This document shows positions 33,301 through 47,229 of a stretch of 64,000 nt of DNA, piece by piece. Position numbers and translations under genes: made by a program. Under the pieces are notes generated by a model, which was not told where the DNA came from, ran no database searches, and worked only from the letters and a program-made list of their open reading frames with translations. This DNA is from Hemibagrus wyckioides. Taxonomy: Eukaryota; Chordata; Actinopteri; Siluriformes; Bagridae. Numbering within the stretch: the stretch's first letter is position 1; every line of letters starts with the position of its first letter. Location: contig NC_080714.1 of the NCBI RefSeq assembly GCF_019097595.1, positions 22,976,759 through 23,040,758 of the forward strand. The letters are read 5' to 3'.

Positions 33301-35661
33301 GAAACGTAATTTCTTAAGTATAATTTAATCATAGTTCTATGCTACAAGAAGTGTGTGGGTGTGTCGGGTTGTACAATGACTGACAGTGCCGTCTCCCAGG
33401 CAACGCAAACAACCCGTCAATAGTGTTAGTGCTAGGAAAGCTGAGGGCAAAGTGTGGGTCAAATTCACACAGGAACAAGCAGAAAAGTTATATTTAAATA
33501 AATAATAATAATAAAAAAAATGAGGGAGCCAACCGAAATTGGCGGAACATCCAAAAACCATCATGTTTCGTTGATCAATCTTTTACTAAAGATATATATA
33601 AACGTTTTTATAGACCAAACCAGAGAAAAATATTCTTGATTTCAGTAAGGTCGATTTTCTTTGTGTTCATATGTCTGTTATTAAATGCCAAGATCCATGA
33701 TTTACAATGTGCTTTCTCAGTAAAGCTCACGTGCATTCAGTGACGCCCACAAAACTCCATACAATTAAAAATAGAACCTCACTACGGTGACCATAGTGAA
33801 TAGATATAACTAATATATATTAAAGCTACAGCTATAACAGCTTAATAACAACTTAAGATGTCATTCATAACTTAGCCTTAAAAAACCTAAAAAGCCTGGA
33901 AATAAGTTTAAATACACACAAAAATAAATGCATACAATTATCACTCAAATATTATTAAGACGCATCACAATAAAACCAACCTGTGCAGCGCGTGGGACTG
34001 AACACTACGTTTCAGTGGTTTTTTTTTCCACAGTCTCATATCACAGGAACAAAAGGCTCTAAGGGTTAGTAAGGAAGTGAAGGTGTGAGCACGAAGCAGG
34101 CAGGACTCACCGTGGCGGCAGGGGGAGAAGCCGGGCAGCCCAGAGAGGAGCTCGAGGCGGACAGACTGAGAGCAGCGTCCACCTCAGCAGAACCCGGGCC
34201 TCCGGCCGGCTGCAGCTGGCACGACAGGGAGGAAGAGGAGGATGAGGAAGGAGACGCAGAGTGAGAGGAGGCCTGGGATAGGAAAGCAGTGGAGAGAAGA
34301 GGAGATTAAAGAGGAGAAGCGGAGCGGATTGTGCAAGGCAGTAAGGCAATCAGATAAGCTGGAAATGTATTAAGAATGAAAGTTGAGTCTGCTGAAAGAG
34401 AAGAAAGAGAGCTGAGGGATTATAAAGAGAAAAGATTAATCAATACAGAGCATGCTGAATTTAGCCTGCACCTGATTAAACACACACACACACACCTGTA
34501 GTTTCTTTTGCTGAGTCACACTGAATCTTCAACAATAAATACTAAAGTGCAACACAGGTCACAAAGGAGATCAAAATAAAGCAGAACAATATAAATAGAC
34601 TCAGCGTTTTTTTATATAGATTCTGTGTACAAAATGTGCAAAACTCGGCACAGTGTACTGAAGGTCAGTCGTTTCCTCAGGGTCTCGCACAGATCAGAAG
34701 AGAATAGAGAAGTGAGCGGACAGGATATTTAAGATTTTTCAAGCTTCTTCCTCTGCAGAATGTAAATGCCACCAAAAAACCCCTTTTATATATTTTACTC
34801 TACATAACATGGCGGTGCATTAGGAAACGTTAGATTATAATTTTTTTTTCCATTTCATTTCACTGTCTGTACCGCTTATCCGATCTATCCTCGGGTCACG
34901 GGGATCTCGGGTGTCATCGAGCATCAAGGCAGGATACACCCTGGACGGAGTGCCAACCCATCACAGGGCACACACACACACTCATTCACCCACGCAATCA
35001 CACACTATGGGCAATTTAGAGACTCCAATCAGCCTAGTAGAATGTGGGAGGAAACCTGAGCACCCGAAGGAAACCCACCAAGCACGGGGAGAACATGCAA
35101 ACTCCACACACAGTGAGCGTGAGGCAAACGTGCTAACCACTAAGCCGCTGTGCTGCCTAAATTATAATGATAATAGAATTACTATTTTTATTAAGCAAAA
35201 AGTAAATTATTTTTATCTGTTTATTTTATTTGTAAACCGCTTTTAAATCGTGGGCATGGTCTCAAAGCAGCTTTACAGAAATATAAAAATATAAATGACA
35301 AAGTTTAAAATAAAATGTATATTTATCTCTAATGACTAAGCCTGAGGTAAGAGTGGTGAGAAAAAACTCCCTGAGATGACAGGCGGAAGAAACCCTGAGA
35401 AGAACCCATCCTCATCTGGGTGACAGCAGAGAATGTGAGAATATATATGACATCCTTTCTACAGCTGTGTAATAGTCAGGTGGAATAGTACAACCAAGAG
35501 CCTAGGAGCAACTTAAAGACCAATTTAAACACCAATTTCTTCCTGCCGAAGGCTTAAAATATTCAATAATGGAGACCCGAGCGAAACACAATCGCCATAG
35601 TCTCCATGTGGTTTTAATGCTTTCCCAAACCAGCCTTTTTAATCCTCAGTCTTGAAGCTAC

Positions 35662-35705
<44 letters not shown>

Positions 35706-37998
35706 ATAATAATAATATTCTTAAAACGTCAGCTTACTGAGTTTTCCAAAGCACTGACACTAGAGGTTCCTTCCATAAAATGTCTCATTACAGAAAACCT
35801 CTCCTATTTACAATCATAATTTAAATACACACACGTTTTCAAGATCATCAACTCTTGATATGTGGAGCGTCTTCATACTAGTCCCTGAGAAAAGTGTGTG
35901 TGTGTATTAGAATGAGTGCATTAATATAATCCTGTGATCTGATTACAGCCTAAGCTACTTTAATCTAAAGTAAAACACCGCCATCCAACCAATCACGTTC
36001 AAGAATTCAGTAGCGTTGTGTGGTATCAGCAATAACTCGAGACCAAAAACCTGGTCTTGAACCACCTCTCCTGGGCTTGAGCGTCTCTCTAGAGGTTCGG
36101 CTCTTATTTTTATATACGTCACCGGGGGGCTAATTAGTATCTCTCTCTCTCTCTCTCTCTCTCTCTATAATACACATACACCCCTGACATGTTCACAAAC
36201 AACCACACGCACACACACAATGCCTGAGTCAGGAAGATGATGAAATGTAAGACAAGACTCAGAATGAAAGAAAAATATAACAAAAGCGATGACACACCAC
36301 ATCAGTGTGTCACCTCAGTCACAGCAGACTGGGCTTAATGAGAGTGCGCCTGCTATGACACAGTAATCCAATGCAAAATAAGTATGATTAAATGCGTAAC
36401 TGCTGTTTACAGAGGGAGGAAGCCAAACACACCGCTGTGCAAAAGTCTGGAGGAGAAGAGCGTAGGGTTGTGCGCTAACTACTGCTGTCAGAAATGACAT
36501 TTTAATGGCTAAAAAAAAAAGCCTCGGTTTTCTATTAGTAATCTGATGTAGGTCAAAACATGTACTTCTGATGCATGCATGACTTTGCAAATTTTTTGCT
36601 TCCAAATAATGTATTGAACAAATATTAATTTTCTGTACCATTCATCCTACACAGGGTACCAGGAAGCCTGCAGCCTATTCTAGGGGACTCATGGATGCAG
36701 GGGGTCCCAGTCCATCGGAGGGCACAATAACACACATCTTAGCAACACCAATCAGCCTAGCACACACGTCCATGGACAGGAATAGTAAATGTGCATTTGT
36801 TTACTGTGGAATGAATGCATGGTGCGGTATTCTGTCTGTGGCAGGAAAATAATAAAGGCTCATTATTATTGTTGGTGTGCAGAACATGTGGCGCGTTTAC
36901 ATGTTGAGTATGACAGCAAGTTCCTGCGAGAGGAAAAGAGAAAGTGCATGAGTGTGTACAGTATGTCGAGCTCACCAGCTGCCTCTGTTTGGGTGGAAGT
37001 GCTGGAGGAGGGAGGGGCTCGTGCACAGAGTCACTGCTGCTGAACGAGTCGTTAAAGCCGTACACTTCCTGTATGAGCCTGTTGCGCTGCTCATAGATGC
37101 TCTCGCTCTGCGGCGTCTGGTAGAAGACGGATGGCTGCGGTTCCGAGTAATCCTCCACAAACTGCATGTACTTCAGGACTGTGGGTTATGATGCAGATGG
37201 TGTTAGCGAATGCACACTTTTACTTATCACCGCTTCACATTCTGACTAACTCGAACCTACCCAGGTGACCCACATTTAATCACACCCATAAAATGGAGGT
37301 CAAAGTACCGACACGATCATAAACTGTAGCCAAGCGGCCACGTTTAATCCTCGACCCACCGATAATTTATAGCTCTTATAACATGCTTTGGCTCTTATTG
37401 TCTCCCTTCGGACCTATAACACACCGGAGAGAATCTTCTTTAACAAACATGCCAAAATCTTAATGAGTGAAAATAAACAACAGCAGCTGTGCTTAAACCT
37501 CACTATTACACAGCATGCAGACAGTATGCAGTATTACATCATCACCCCACCCTCCTCCCCGCCCAAACTACGTCCGCTCTGAGAGACTCTAGGTGTGAGG
37601 TGATTTCCTGAGTGGCAACTATTAGGCCTCAAACATATCCTTGCACATTTCAATGACAAACTCATTATGTCATGACCTCATGCTACATCTGACGTCTCCA
37701 TATCGCATTTCAGTGGGAAAATCTGTGAAGCATTCAGCTTCAGCACACAAAAGCGTTTATAACAGTGATATAAATATCTATATATTTAGACTGTGATCTT
37801 TTAAATCGGCCAATACAGTGTCGAAAATCACCTGCTTAACTTTGGCACAAAAATTAACGTCACTTGTGGGCGGGGCTAGCAGCAATATTCATTACAGATT
37901 GGTTACACATACTAACAAGACAATATAAATAGGCAAACTACAAAAAATAAATATATAACTATATAACTAATATATATATATATATATATATATATAAC

Positions 37999-38042
<44 letters not shown>

Positions 38043-41000
38043 TATACACTGTATATAGCATATTTATATTTTTTCTATAGACCTTGCTGCATAATCTAAA
38101 GTCCAAGACGTGGAGCCTAATCCCCATCCCCTAACCCACACACCATGCATAACACATTAAGCCCAATTATCTTTCCTGAGATGCACCACTTCCTGGATTG
38201 TTGGTTTGAATTCATCCATGTAGTTGGGGCTGGATCAGGTCCAACTACCCCATGGATGTCTGGTTTGAAGCAAGAGATAATTGCCAATTCTTGCGTTCAT
38301 GTTTCTGAATGTGTAGTGGGAAAGCTGCGTTTTGCAGAAATTAAGATGAAATGCTCAGTGCTGTAGGTGGTTCAGCAGTTAACATGACTGACAAGCAGCT
38401 GAAGGTCTGCAGGCTAGATCCTACCGTGCACTGCCTGTATACCCCTGAGCGAGGCACTGAAATCCTAAGCGGTTCCTATGGTGCAAGCGCTGTTCTATCA
38501 TTTAATCAGGTTGTATCTGTAAATGATTAAACGTTCCCATTAAAAATAAAGTCTCCTGTGTTTTTTTTTCCTCCTTAGGCTCCTACATAGCTAACATTCA
38601 ATGATTTAAGGCATTAAAATGTTTTGTGCTAATTAAAATTGCAATTCTTAAAGACAGTCCCGATACTCACTGTGTCTGGCCTTCTTCTCGGGTAGAGGTG
38701 GAGGAGATTGAGGCACAGATGCGTTCTCAGACGCGTCAAAGTCCGTCCCATATCCGACTATGGGAGCGAAAAGAGGGAACACAGGAAACGGCGGCACAGG
38801 CATTTCCTCGTCTGTGACGTTGTCGTAGTGGGAGTGCAGGCGCTCGAAGGGGGTTCGAGACGCCAAACTGTCGAAGGGAGTCTGAGGGTTGCCGCTGCGT
38901 CGCTTCTTTTCCGGCAGAGCAGGAGGTGTGATGAAGGCGTGTGGAGGAGGAAGAGTGACGAACTGATTGAGAGCGGGAGAACCGTACGGAATCTGGCCTG
39001 GACACGGGGAGGACGATGGCTCCCGATGGGACTCGGGAAGAGGGCTGAGACAGCTTCCGGTCGGCATAGGAATCTGATCCACGCTGGACAAGTCCTCTCT
39101 GAGGAAGTCATAGTCTGGGTCGTAGCTCTCTGCTGTATCTGAATGAGAAGCCAGATGACCGTTAGCAAAGTGCATGTTTACTTACAAAAAGAAAAAAGGT
39201 GTGCTAGAAAGAAAACACCTCACCTAGAGTCTCACAGCTAGTGTTGCGAGAGCACTGTCCACTGTCCTGCTCCAGAGAGGACAGCTGCTCGTCCGACTTG
39301 CTCAGTTTACCCATGCTGCCGCAGGGAGAGCCGCGCGGTGACTCGCCACCGAATGAGTGACTGCCACCAGAAAAACGCCGCTGTAAACCATCTGCATCAT
39401 AATCCTGAAAATAAACATGATAGTGTCAGTAAGTGCACACACTCATATACAGAACCAAGATTACATGTGTTTGCATCACATTCTTTTGCTTGTACATGAA
39501 CAAAGTAAGCAATAAAACACTTCAGGGAATACTATTGCAGGAAGATCATCAATGATCACTATAACCAACCAGAGTTAATCATTTTCCAACAATAGCTTAT
39601 TTATTGGTTTTATACAACAGCATCAGACAGTGAAAACAGATTTTCCCTTATAGAGAAAACTACATAATTGTGTACACACCTGTCTGCAGATGCCGATAGG
39701 AAGACTCGACCCACTCGTGGCACGGCTCATAGGAGCAACGACGGCGACTCGGGTAGGAGACGGAGCTGACTGGCGCTTCTTAGGAGGAAGAGCTGGGGGA
39801 CTAGAGACAGAAGAAAGGAAAGTAGTTTTCTTTATTATTATTTGTATAGAAAGATTCGGAAAAACCAAAAGCTGCGCAGAACAAAAATCAAAAATTAATG
39901 ATCCGTGTAGAACAGAAACGGCTTCACTTATATTTGTCTAATTTATCTTCAGCTTTTTATTTGCACAAATCTCCAGAACACAAAGAAGATTTCCCAGTCC
40001 CAGTGCTCTATATCATTAACAGTCGAGTATGTAATATCTCGGCTCTTCTACCGTGAAACATTTCCCTGTTCCCAAAACACAAGAGTCTGAAACAAAGTTG
40101 AGAATGAAAATTCAGTATCAGTGTCTGTGCCTTTAATAAGCGCAAAACAGAGCGCTGTTTTTCTGTAGAGAAGAAAGGCGAGAGAACGAGGTGATGAATG
40201 TGTCAGAATCAAGAACGAGATAAAAAAAAAAAAAAATCAGCCAAGATGATGATGATGTCTGCTTTTGCATCAACTCCTACAGATAAAATCTTACTGGCTA
40301 AGGGACTTTTCCTCTGCTAATTTAAGAACAAAAAGTGAAGCTAATGCTTTAATTGGTGTGTCAGAAGGCAGGTGAAACAAACAAACAAAACAAAGCAAAA
40401 AAAGAGAACTATAGGCAATAATCTACTCAGCATTACAAATAAAACCTGTTGTACACCGTATGGAGAAAATCTTAGCCAACAGGAAATTAAAGGAATTTCT
40501 TTTTGACTATTTAAATATAATTATTTTGGGTTCCTGTTGGTTGATTTTAGATGAGCGTCGTTTTAGATCAGAGGTCATTTTCGGTCGCATTGTCACTAAA
40601 TCAGCTGCCAGTGTGCATGTCTCATTATGCGTCTCGAGACTGATCAGCTCCTGCGATTTCTGTCTGGGATAAAAAAATCAGGCCAAACATTTTACTGTCA
40701 CCAACCTGGCTTAATCAAAACAAACCACTCTGAAACCTATTCTATGGCTAAAATAACTATTTTACTATTATACCATTAATATTTTAGAATTTTTAGAAGC
40801 ACACCCTGAGGCAAAAATAAATAAATAAAAATAATAAATTCATAAAAGAAAGTTAACACTACAGTGTATTGACAATGGCGGCAAACAAACAATGAAGCAA
40901 TGAAGTTATATTACACAATTTTATTTTACTAATAAGTACGTATGAGTTAACATTTTTGTACTCTGAATACATTTTGCATATGTAGAGTATTCCATTTCAT

Positions 41001-44000
41001 TTATTTTCCATCTCATTTATATTTTTGAATACTTTTTATACTTCTGAATACATTTGCATATACAGATTATTTCATTTATTTTTCATTCATATTTATTATC
41101 TGAAGCGGTCTCTGGCAAAAGAATTTCCTTTGGGAAGATTCTATCTTATCTTATCTTATTCTTTAACCATTCAGTATACATAGATATATATATAAAAAAA
41201 GCTATTCTGTTTATGGATACAGCTTTCTACCTTTAATTCCCCCTTTTGTTTTTCTGCGACTATCATCATTGCTATCTCCTCACACATTCATTCCAGAGTG
41301 CACCACGCAGTCCTCCAGACAGACGAATAATTAAAAGGACATAGTCTTCATTCCAGCCTTAATGTCTTCCACAGAGACATCTGGATCAAATGCAGTTTCG
41401 CCTTTAAAACACAGTCAGATGTGCAACTAGATGTGGCAATTCCTTCCACTGTTTATCATTCGACGTGCTGGAAATAAATACCCCCTCCTCCTCCTGCCGT
41501 AAAGGGGAAAAAAGGCTGGGTCGGGGTGCTGTTAAAACCCTCACTGCTCGCTTCAGGAGACACGATGGAGTCATGGTGAGCACAGTGCAGCAGCATGTGC
41601 ACCGAAAAGGGCAAGGCTGTTAATACATACGGTATATCCCGAAGGAAGATATTCAACTTCGAGTCGATTTATTTGCATAGTGCTTTCAACAGTAGACACA
41701 CACAATGCATACTTGGTGTAATATGGATGATTTCTAATGAGCGAGCCACAGGATGATAGTGACAAGGAAAATCTCTGTTAGAGGATTTGAAAAAGGATCT
41801 TTAAAAAGGAACCACACTCATAAAGGAACCCACAAGTGATACTGAAATGATAAATCATCACTATGTACAGTTCCCACCTACCCTAGAAATGCGCCCGTGA
41901 GGATGTAAACCTAATCTGAGTCACAGCAGACGATAATAGGCGTCTACGAGTTCGTGTATGTGGAAGAGGGTGGATTTGTGAGCTTTCTCCGAGCGAGTGC
42001 ATTGAGCTGCCCTGTGAGGCTGCCTGGCTGCACATGCCTCGGAGGAAGAATGTGCTAGACCTCATCCTCTCTCTGCTTGGCACCTACTATCATGTGATAG
42101 GAGAGCTAGGAAAATATAACCAAATAGGGCAACAACTGGGATGAGTTTATGCTTCAGTTCATCTTTTTCATGCAGAATATGATTTCAGAAAAATAAAAAG
42201 GTTATGAAACCGATCATTCAGGATATAGTGTGTAGGCTCACTTCGTTAATTATGTCTAGCCTTCAGCTGACACTGTAGGAAGTACTGTTTCTTCTGTACA
42301 GGAAAGATACACACCCTCCACACACCAGAACAGTAACTTTATATAAAAAAGAAAAGAAAAGAAAAAAAACACAGTTTGACAGAGGAAGTACAGAACATGC
42401 ATCTCTGCACCCCTACAAAAAAGACACCTCTACAGAAGCACACTATTTATAACAGCCTGCTTCACACCTTCCCATTTAGACTTCTTGTAAACACTACGAT
42501 TTGAGAGAAAGTGCTGTGTAATCATCTGGAGCGACTACAGATCGGACCTAGCTAAAGGCACAGCCTCCCTCGCTTCAGTGAACACCAACACCAATCCAAA
42601 TATATCCAAATGAAACCAAACTAAACAATAACATGGCTGGCTAGGCAATCTGCCCAAATATACCGAGTTAAGCGGTGGCAGTTTCTTGTGAGCAGACAGT
42701 GAGAGACAGTGGGAGCTGTGAATCAGAGCCAGTTCACTTACCAATGCTCGGGCACTTTGAGGCCAGGGAGCGGGGGTTTGGGTGGCGCTGCTTCTTTGGT
42801 GGAGGGGGCGTCAGTCAGGGCCTCGGTGGAATGACTCAGTGCAGAGGAGTTTGTGGAGCTCTCGTCTTCGGTCTCTATAACAGGAAGCTCCGGAACACTG
42901 TAATGACCATAATCGTGTTAGTGCATAAAGACACGTGGTTGTTCAATGACTTGGTACTATGGGACGTATTTTCAATTATCAAAAAATGGGTCTCATGAGT
43001 GGTGCAAGACACAGGAGTCGTTTTGAACCATGACAATCCTCAGCTGGACGCAACCGAGAGGACTAGGTTATTTCTCAACATCATTCTGCCACCACAATGC
43101 TTCACTGCAGTATTATCAGGGTTATACTAATGCAAGGCTATCGAGTTTTAGTGTTCTTCACCTCTCTGAGCTGATGACTGAGGGGACACTTTTGGCTGTG
43201 GGTGATGTTGGGGAAGGTAGCTGCTGTTTCTCCAAGACCAGCTTCACCAGTTCCTGCAAGAAACCACAGACAGTCATGTTTCTGGTCACACCACCTCAGC
43301 TTCACAGAACACAAAATTCACAAGATTCAGGTGTGCAAAAAAAAAATGTGATCATGAAGCATTACCTTCACCCCATCCAGCACCGCTTTGATGATGCTGG
43401 TTACATTTGCAACAGTGTCCTTCTCTTCCAGGTTCACTCCCTCCAGCATCACCTGATCTGACCAGCGGATGAGGTTCGCCAGACTCTGATACACTCGGTT
43501 GAGGCAGGATGACACGGAGGAACTGCACAAAGAACAACTCCAAATGTTGTAGCTCAGAAAGCAGGACAAGTTATGATACCGAGCAACAAAAAAACAAAAA
43601 CAAATAAATCATATGTAAGTGTGGAATTTGTAACCATTGCCCAGACAACACGTGGTGCACAGCTGGAACAGAGGAATCTGACATATCCAAGAGTTTCAAA
43701 GGTGAGAGTAATGTATTTGTCAGAATCTGACTTCTTTGTGAAACCAGAACACGGTTAGATTTGGATATGGCTTTATTAAATAAAAAAAGTCTTCACCTTT
43801 TCAGAATCTTGGCGTCAATTTGCACTAGAGGCACGATAGCCTCCAAAACTTTACTGGCGGAGCCGGGAAGCATTTCCAAAACTTTCCGGTCCAACACCAT
43901 CTTATCAATTATCGTCTTGAAGTAACGCAAGGCACTGACCACTTCTTTCTCCTTCTCTTCCAACCGGCTGAGACTCTAAACCCAGAGACAAAAAGGTGAA

Positions 44001-47000
44001 AATAGACTACAGGTCAACAGAGAGTGCAAAAGGGATCGTAACAGTCAGAGTACACATGCAGTGTACACAAAGCTACCTTAGTTTCTTGCTTCTCGGGAGC
44101 CTTGACTATTCGCTCTACTGAAGGCTTTGATGCTTTCTTCGATGAATGTACTCTTTTTGGCTTGGGGGAGTGAAATCGGTCTATTAGCCTCATTGTGAAG
44201 GTTTGAAGGTTGGAGCGCTGGGAGTCTGAGAGGGGAGGGAGGGATAGAGGAAGAGAAGAGCGAGAGAGGAAGAGAAATGAAAAAAGGAAACAAATAAAAT
44301 CTCGGTAATGCTGCGCAATGATGTTCAGGATTGTTTCATTTGAACTGAAAACAATATCTAGAAAGCTCGGACAAATCAGTAGCCCGAACACCCAGAGCTA
44401 TCACTTTGAGTGAACAGAAAACAGCAATTTCGTCACACACATCATAAAGCCTGTTTATATGTATATATCTTCGACTGGTCTATAGTCACAATGACTGATA
44501 GGCCTTGAAGGAAACCTGTGTTACCTTGAGAGCTTCATCTGATAGGAGAGAGCTGGCTGGCTGTCAGGAAATGGCAAAGAATTAAAGAGAAAAGAGCAGC
44601 AAAAAAAATCCCCCTGCACCTTAATAATTGACTAAAATGACATTACGTTTATTTAACATTAATGAATAAGTAAAAACCCCACAACCATTCAAGATACACA
44701 ATCGAGTGTGCTACTCTAACAGCAACAAAATTAACTTCGAAAGAGAAACTACTCAGCGAGTTAAAAGTAGTTCACAACAGCCCACTCGGTGTGTCTGCCT
44801 CAGCATGTTCAACATGGACCTACACCCCTTTAGGCGAACAACTTTAACTCAGACACAGCCACATAAAAGGCTCGAAGTTGTACCTCATAACTCCTCCTAG
44901 CGTGTAAACAGACAGAAGGAGCAGCTTTCACGCTTGAGAGCAGCATGATATTTCAGCCTTTTATGCTCTTCAGGAACATAAACAAGGGAAGCGGGAAGAG
45001 AGAAGAGCATGTGGCCATTGTGTTCAGTCGGATCCTCTTCTGCGAGCCGGATCGGTCACACGCTTGAACTGAAGCAGGCTAAGTTGGAGTTCTAGTGATG
45101 CCACTAATTGCGAACGAAACCATTTAGGGGAAATTTCCTCAACTCTGATGAACGTAGCTTGAGGTTAGTGTGGGTGTTCTGTGGAGTTTCACGGTCAGAG
45201 CCCACACGTAGCACCTCAGAGCGAGAGTGCTAAACTAGTGGCAGCTCACACGACACCTCACGCCCTCAGTAGTGCACTGCTGGAGGAGAATATAAAAAAC
45301 AAGTATAGTGCAATATAGAGATGAGTTTGGCTAAGAACATGGTTAGTTTTACGGTAAGCGGCAAACATGGCAGGGAAGTCCCTCTGAACAGCTTCAGGCT
45401 TTAACGGCACTGACGGTTACCTGAAAATTGAACATAGCGAACAATAGGTATGTCCCATCTCATGACCTCTTTAGTTCTAGACCAAGAGTTAACATTTAGG
45501 AGGGCAAGAGGCCAACTTTTTGAATCACACTGAGCTCTGTCCTAGTGACGGTGTACATAAATGTTTTACTGCTTTATTAAACTGTGCAAAAAGGGAGGGA
45601 AGTTCCCAGTCTTATCACTGATCATTTGAGCTGATAAAAGCATTACAGTTACCAGGTGAAATTACCCGTGAAAGACGACTTCCTCAATGTCTGCGTAAAT
45701 GGCCTTCCCACTCAACTAACGAAAGCAATAATAAAAGAAAGAAGAACTGCTTCTGGCAACTATAAAACAGAGGAAGTAACTCAAATACAAATGCGTTTTG
45801 CTTTATTTTTGGACATCAGGCTCTTCCTTTTGGTTTTAAATATTACAGTCTAAGCGGAAAGGTCCCTTCAATCCAAGTTATTTAACTTGGAAAGAGTTAT
45901 TTACAAATAGCACCTTCACAGCTAAAGGACCATTTGAATAGTATGAATCAGAGCAAAACTCTTTAGAATCAATGCCTTTAATTATATTGGTCAGAAATAC
46001 ATAGTGGTAAACAGAGGACAAAGAGTGTAGCAATGACACAAATCAAGTACAGAACCGAACTTGGCTATCGTATCTTTCAATTATTTTCTCTTTCGCTTTG
46101 CTGCTCCATACATCCAGAATTCTGCAGGTCTACAGCTCTGTCCTTTGGCTCCACGTGGTTCAATTCAACAGTTTGCATCTACAGAGTATCTCTGCAAGGT
46201 CGAATCGTTTTCTCATTAAAATTTACTAGGTACCGGACCTACACTATATTGCCAAAAGTTTTGGGACACACTTCCAAATCACTGAATTCATGTGTTGTTT
46301 TTCAAGGGTTGGGCTTGGCCCCTTAGTTCCACTGAGATTTTCTTTGGGATAAATTAAAGCAGAGACTTTATCGTCCAGCATCAGTGCCTGACCTCACAAG
46401 TGCGATTCTAGAGGAATGGTCAGAAATTGCCATAAACACACTCCTAAATCTTGTGGAAAGCCTTCCCAGAAGAATGGAAGCTGTTACAGCTGCAAAGGGT
46501 GGGCTAACTCCATATTACATTCATGTGCATGTAAAGACAGACGTCCCAGTTTTGACCTGGCTCGCAGTCTCCACTCTAATTCATCCCAAAGGTGTTCTAT
46601 CAGGTTGAGGTCAGGCCAGTCAAGTTCCTCCACACCAAACTCGCTCATCCATGTCTTTATGGACCTTGCTTTGTACACTGGTGCACAGTCATGCTGGAAC
46701 AGGAAGGGGTGATCACCAAACTGTTACCACAAAGTTGGGAGCATGAAGTTGTCCAAAATGCCTTGGTGTGCTGAAGCATTAAGAGTTCCTTTCACTGGAA
46801 CTAAGGGGCCGAGCCCAACCCTTGAATTCAACGATTTGAAGGGGGTGTCCCAAAACTTTTGGCAATATAGGGTAACACTTGGACTAGGAGTCTAATCGCT
46901 GACTAATAAAATAAACCACACCAAAGAGGAAAAGCACCAGGGCCCGATTCTAACGGACTAAACATGTGAAAGCACCCTAAAAGAAAGTTGTTATTGGAAA

Positions 47001-47163
47001 ATGATCAGGAACAGGAAGAATTCATTCATCTGAGCTCTGAATCAGAATGAGGAATGGAAAAAGGGATGAGTGCACTCAAAAAGAAACACTCCTAAATGAA
47101 TACTAATATGCTCCATGGTCTGTCCAATTTGAGCAGTGCAGTACAGGTAATCCTTTCTGTCTC

Positions 47164-47194
<31 letters not shown>

Positions 47195-47195
47195 A

Positions 47196-47229
<34 letters not shown>

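Noticed and set aside
44525..44560. 36-base stretch on - with good acceptor (tttcctgacag) and donor (AAG|gtaaca) in rapgef1 intron 1
   Set aside because: In the phase required after exon 1 it contains an in-frame TGA, and an ATG inside it does not enter exon 2 in frame. It could be an untranslated or poison exon, but nothing else supports it.
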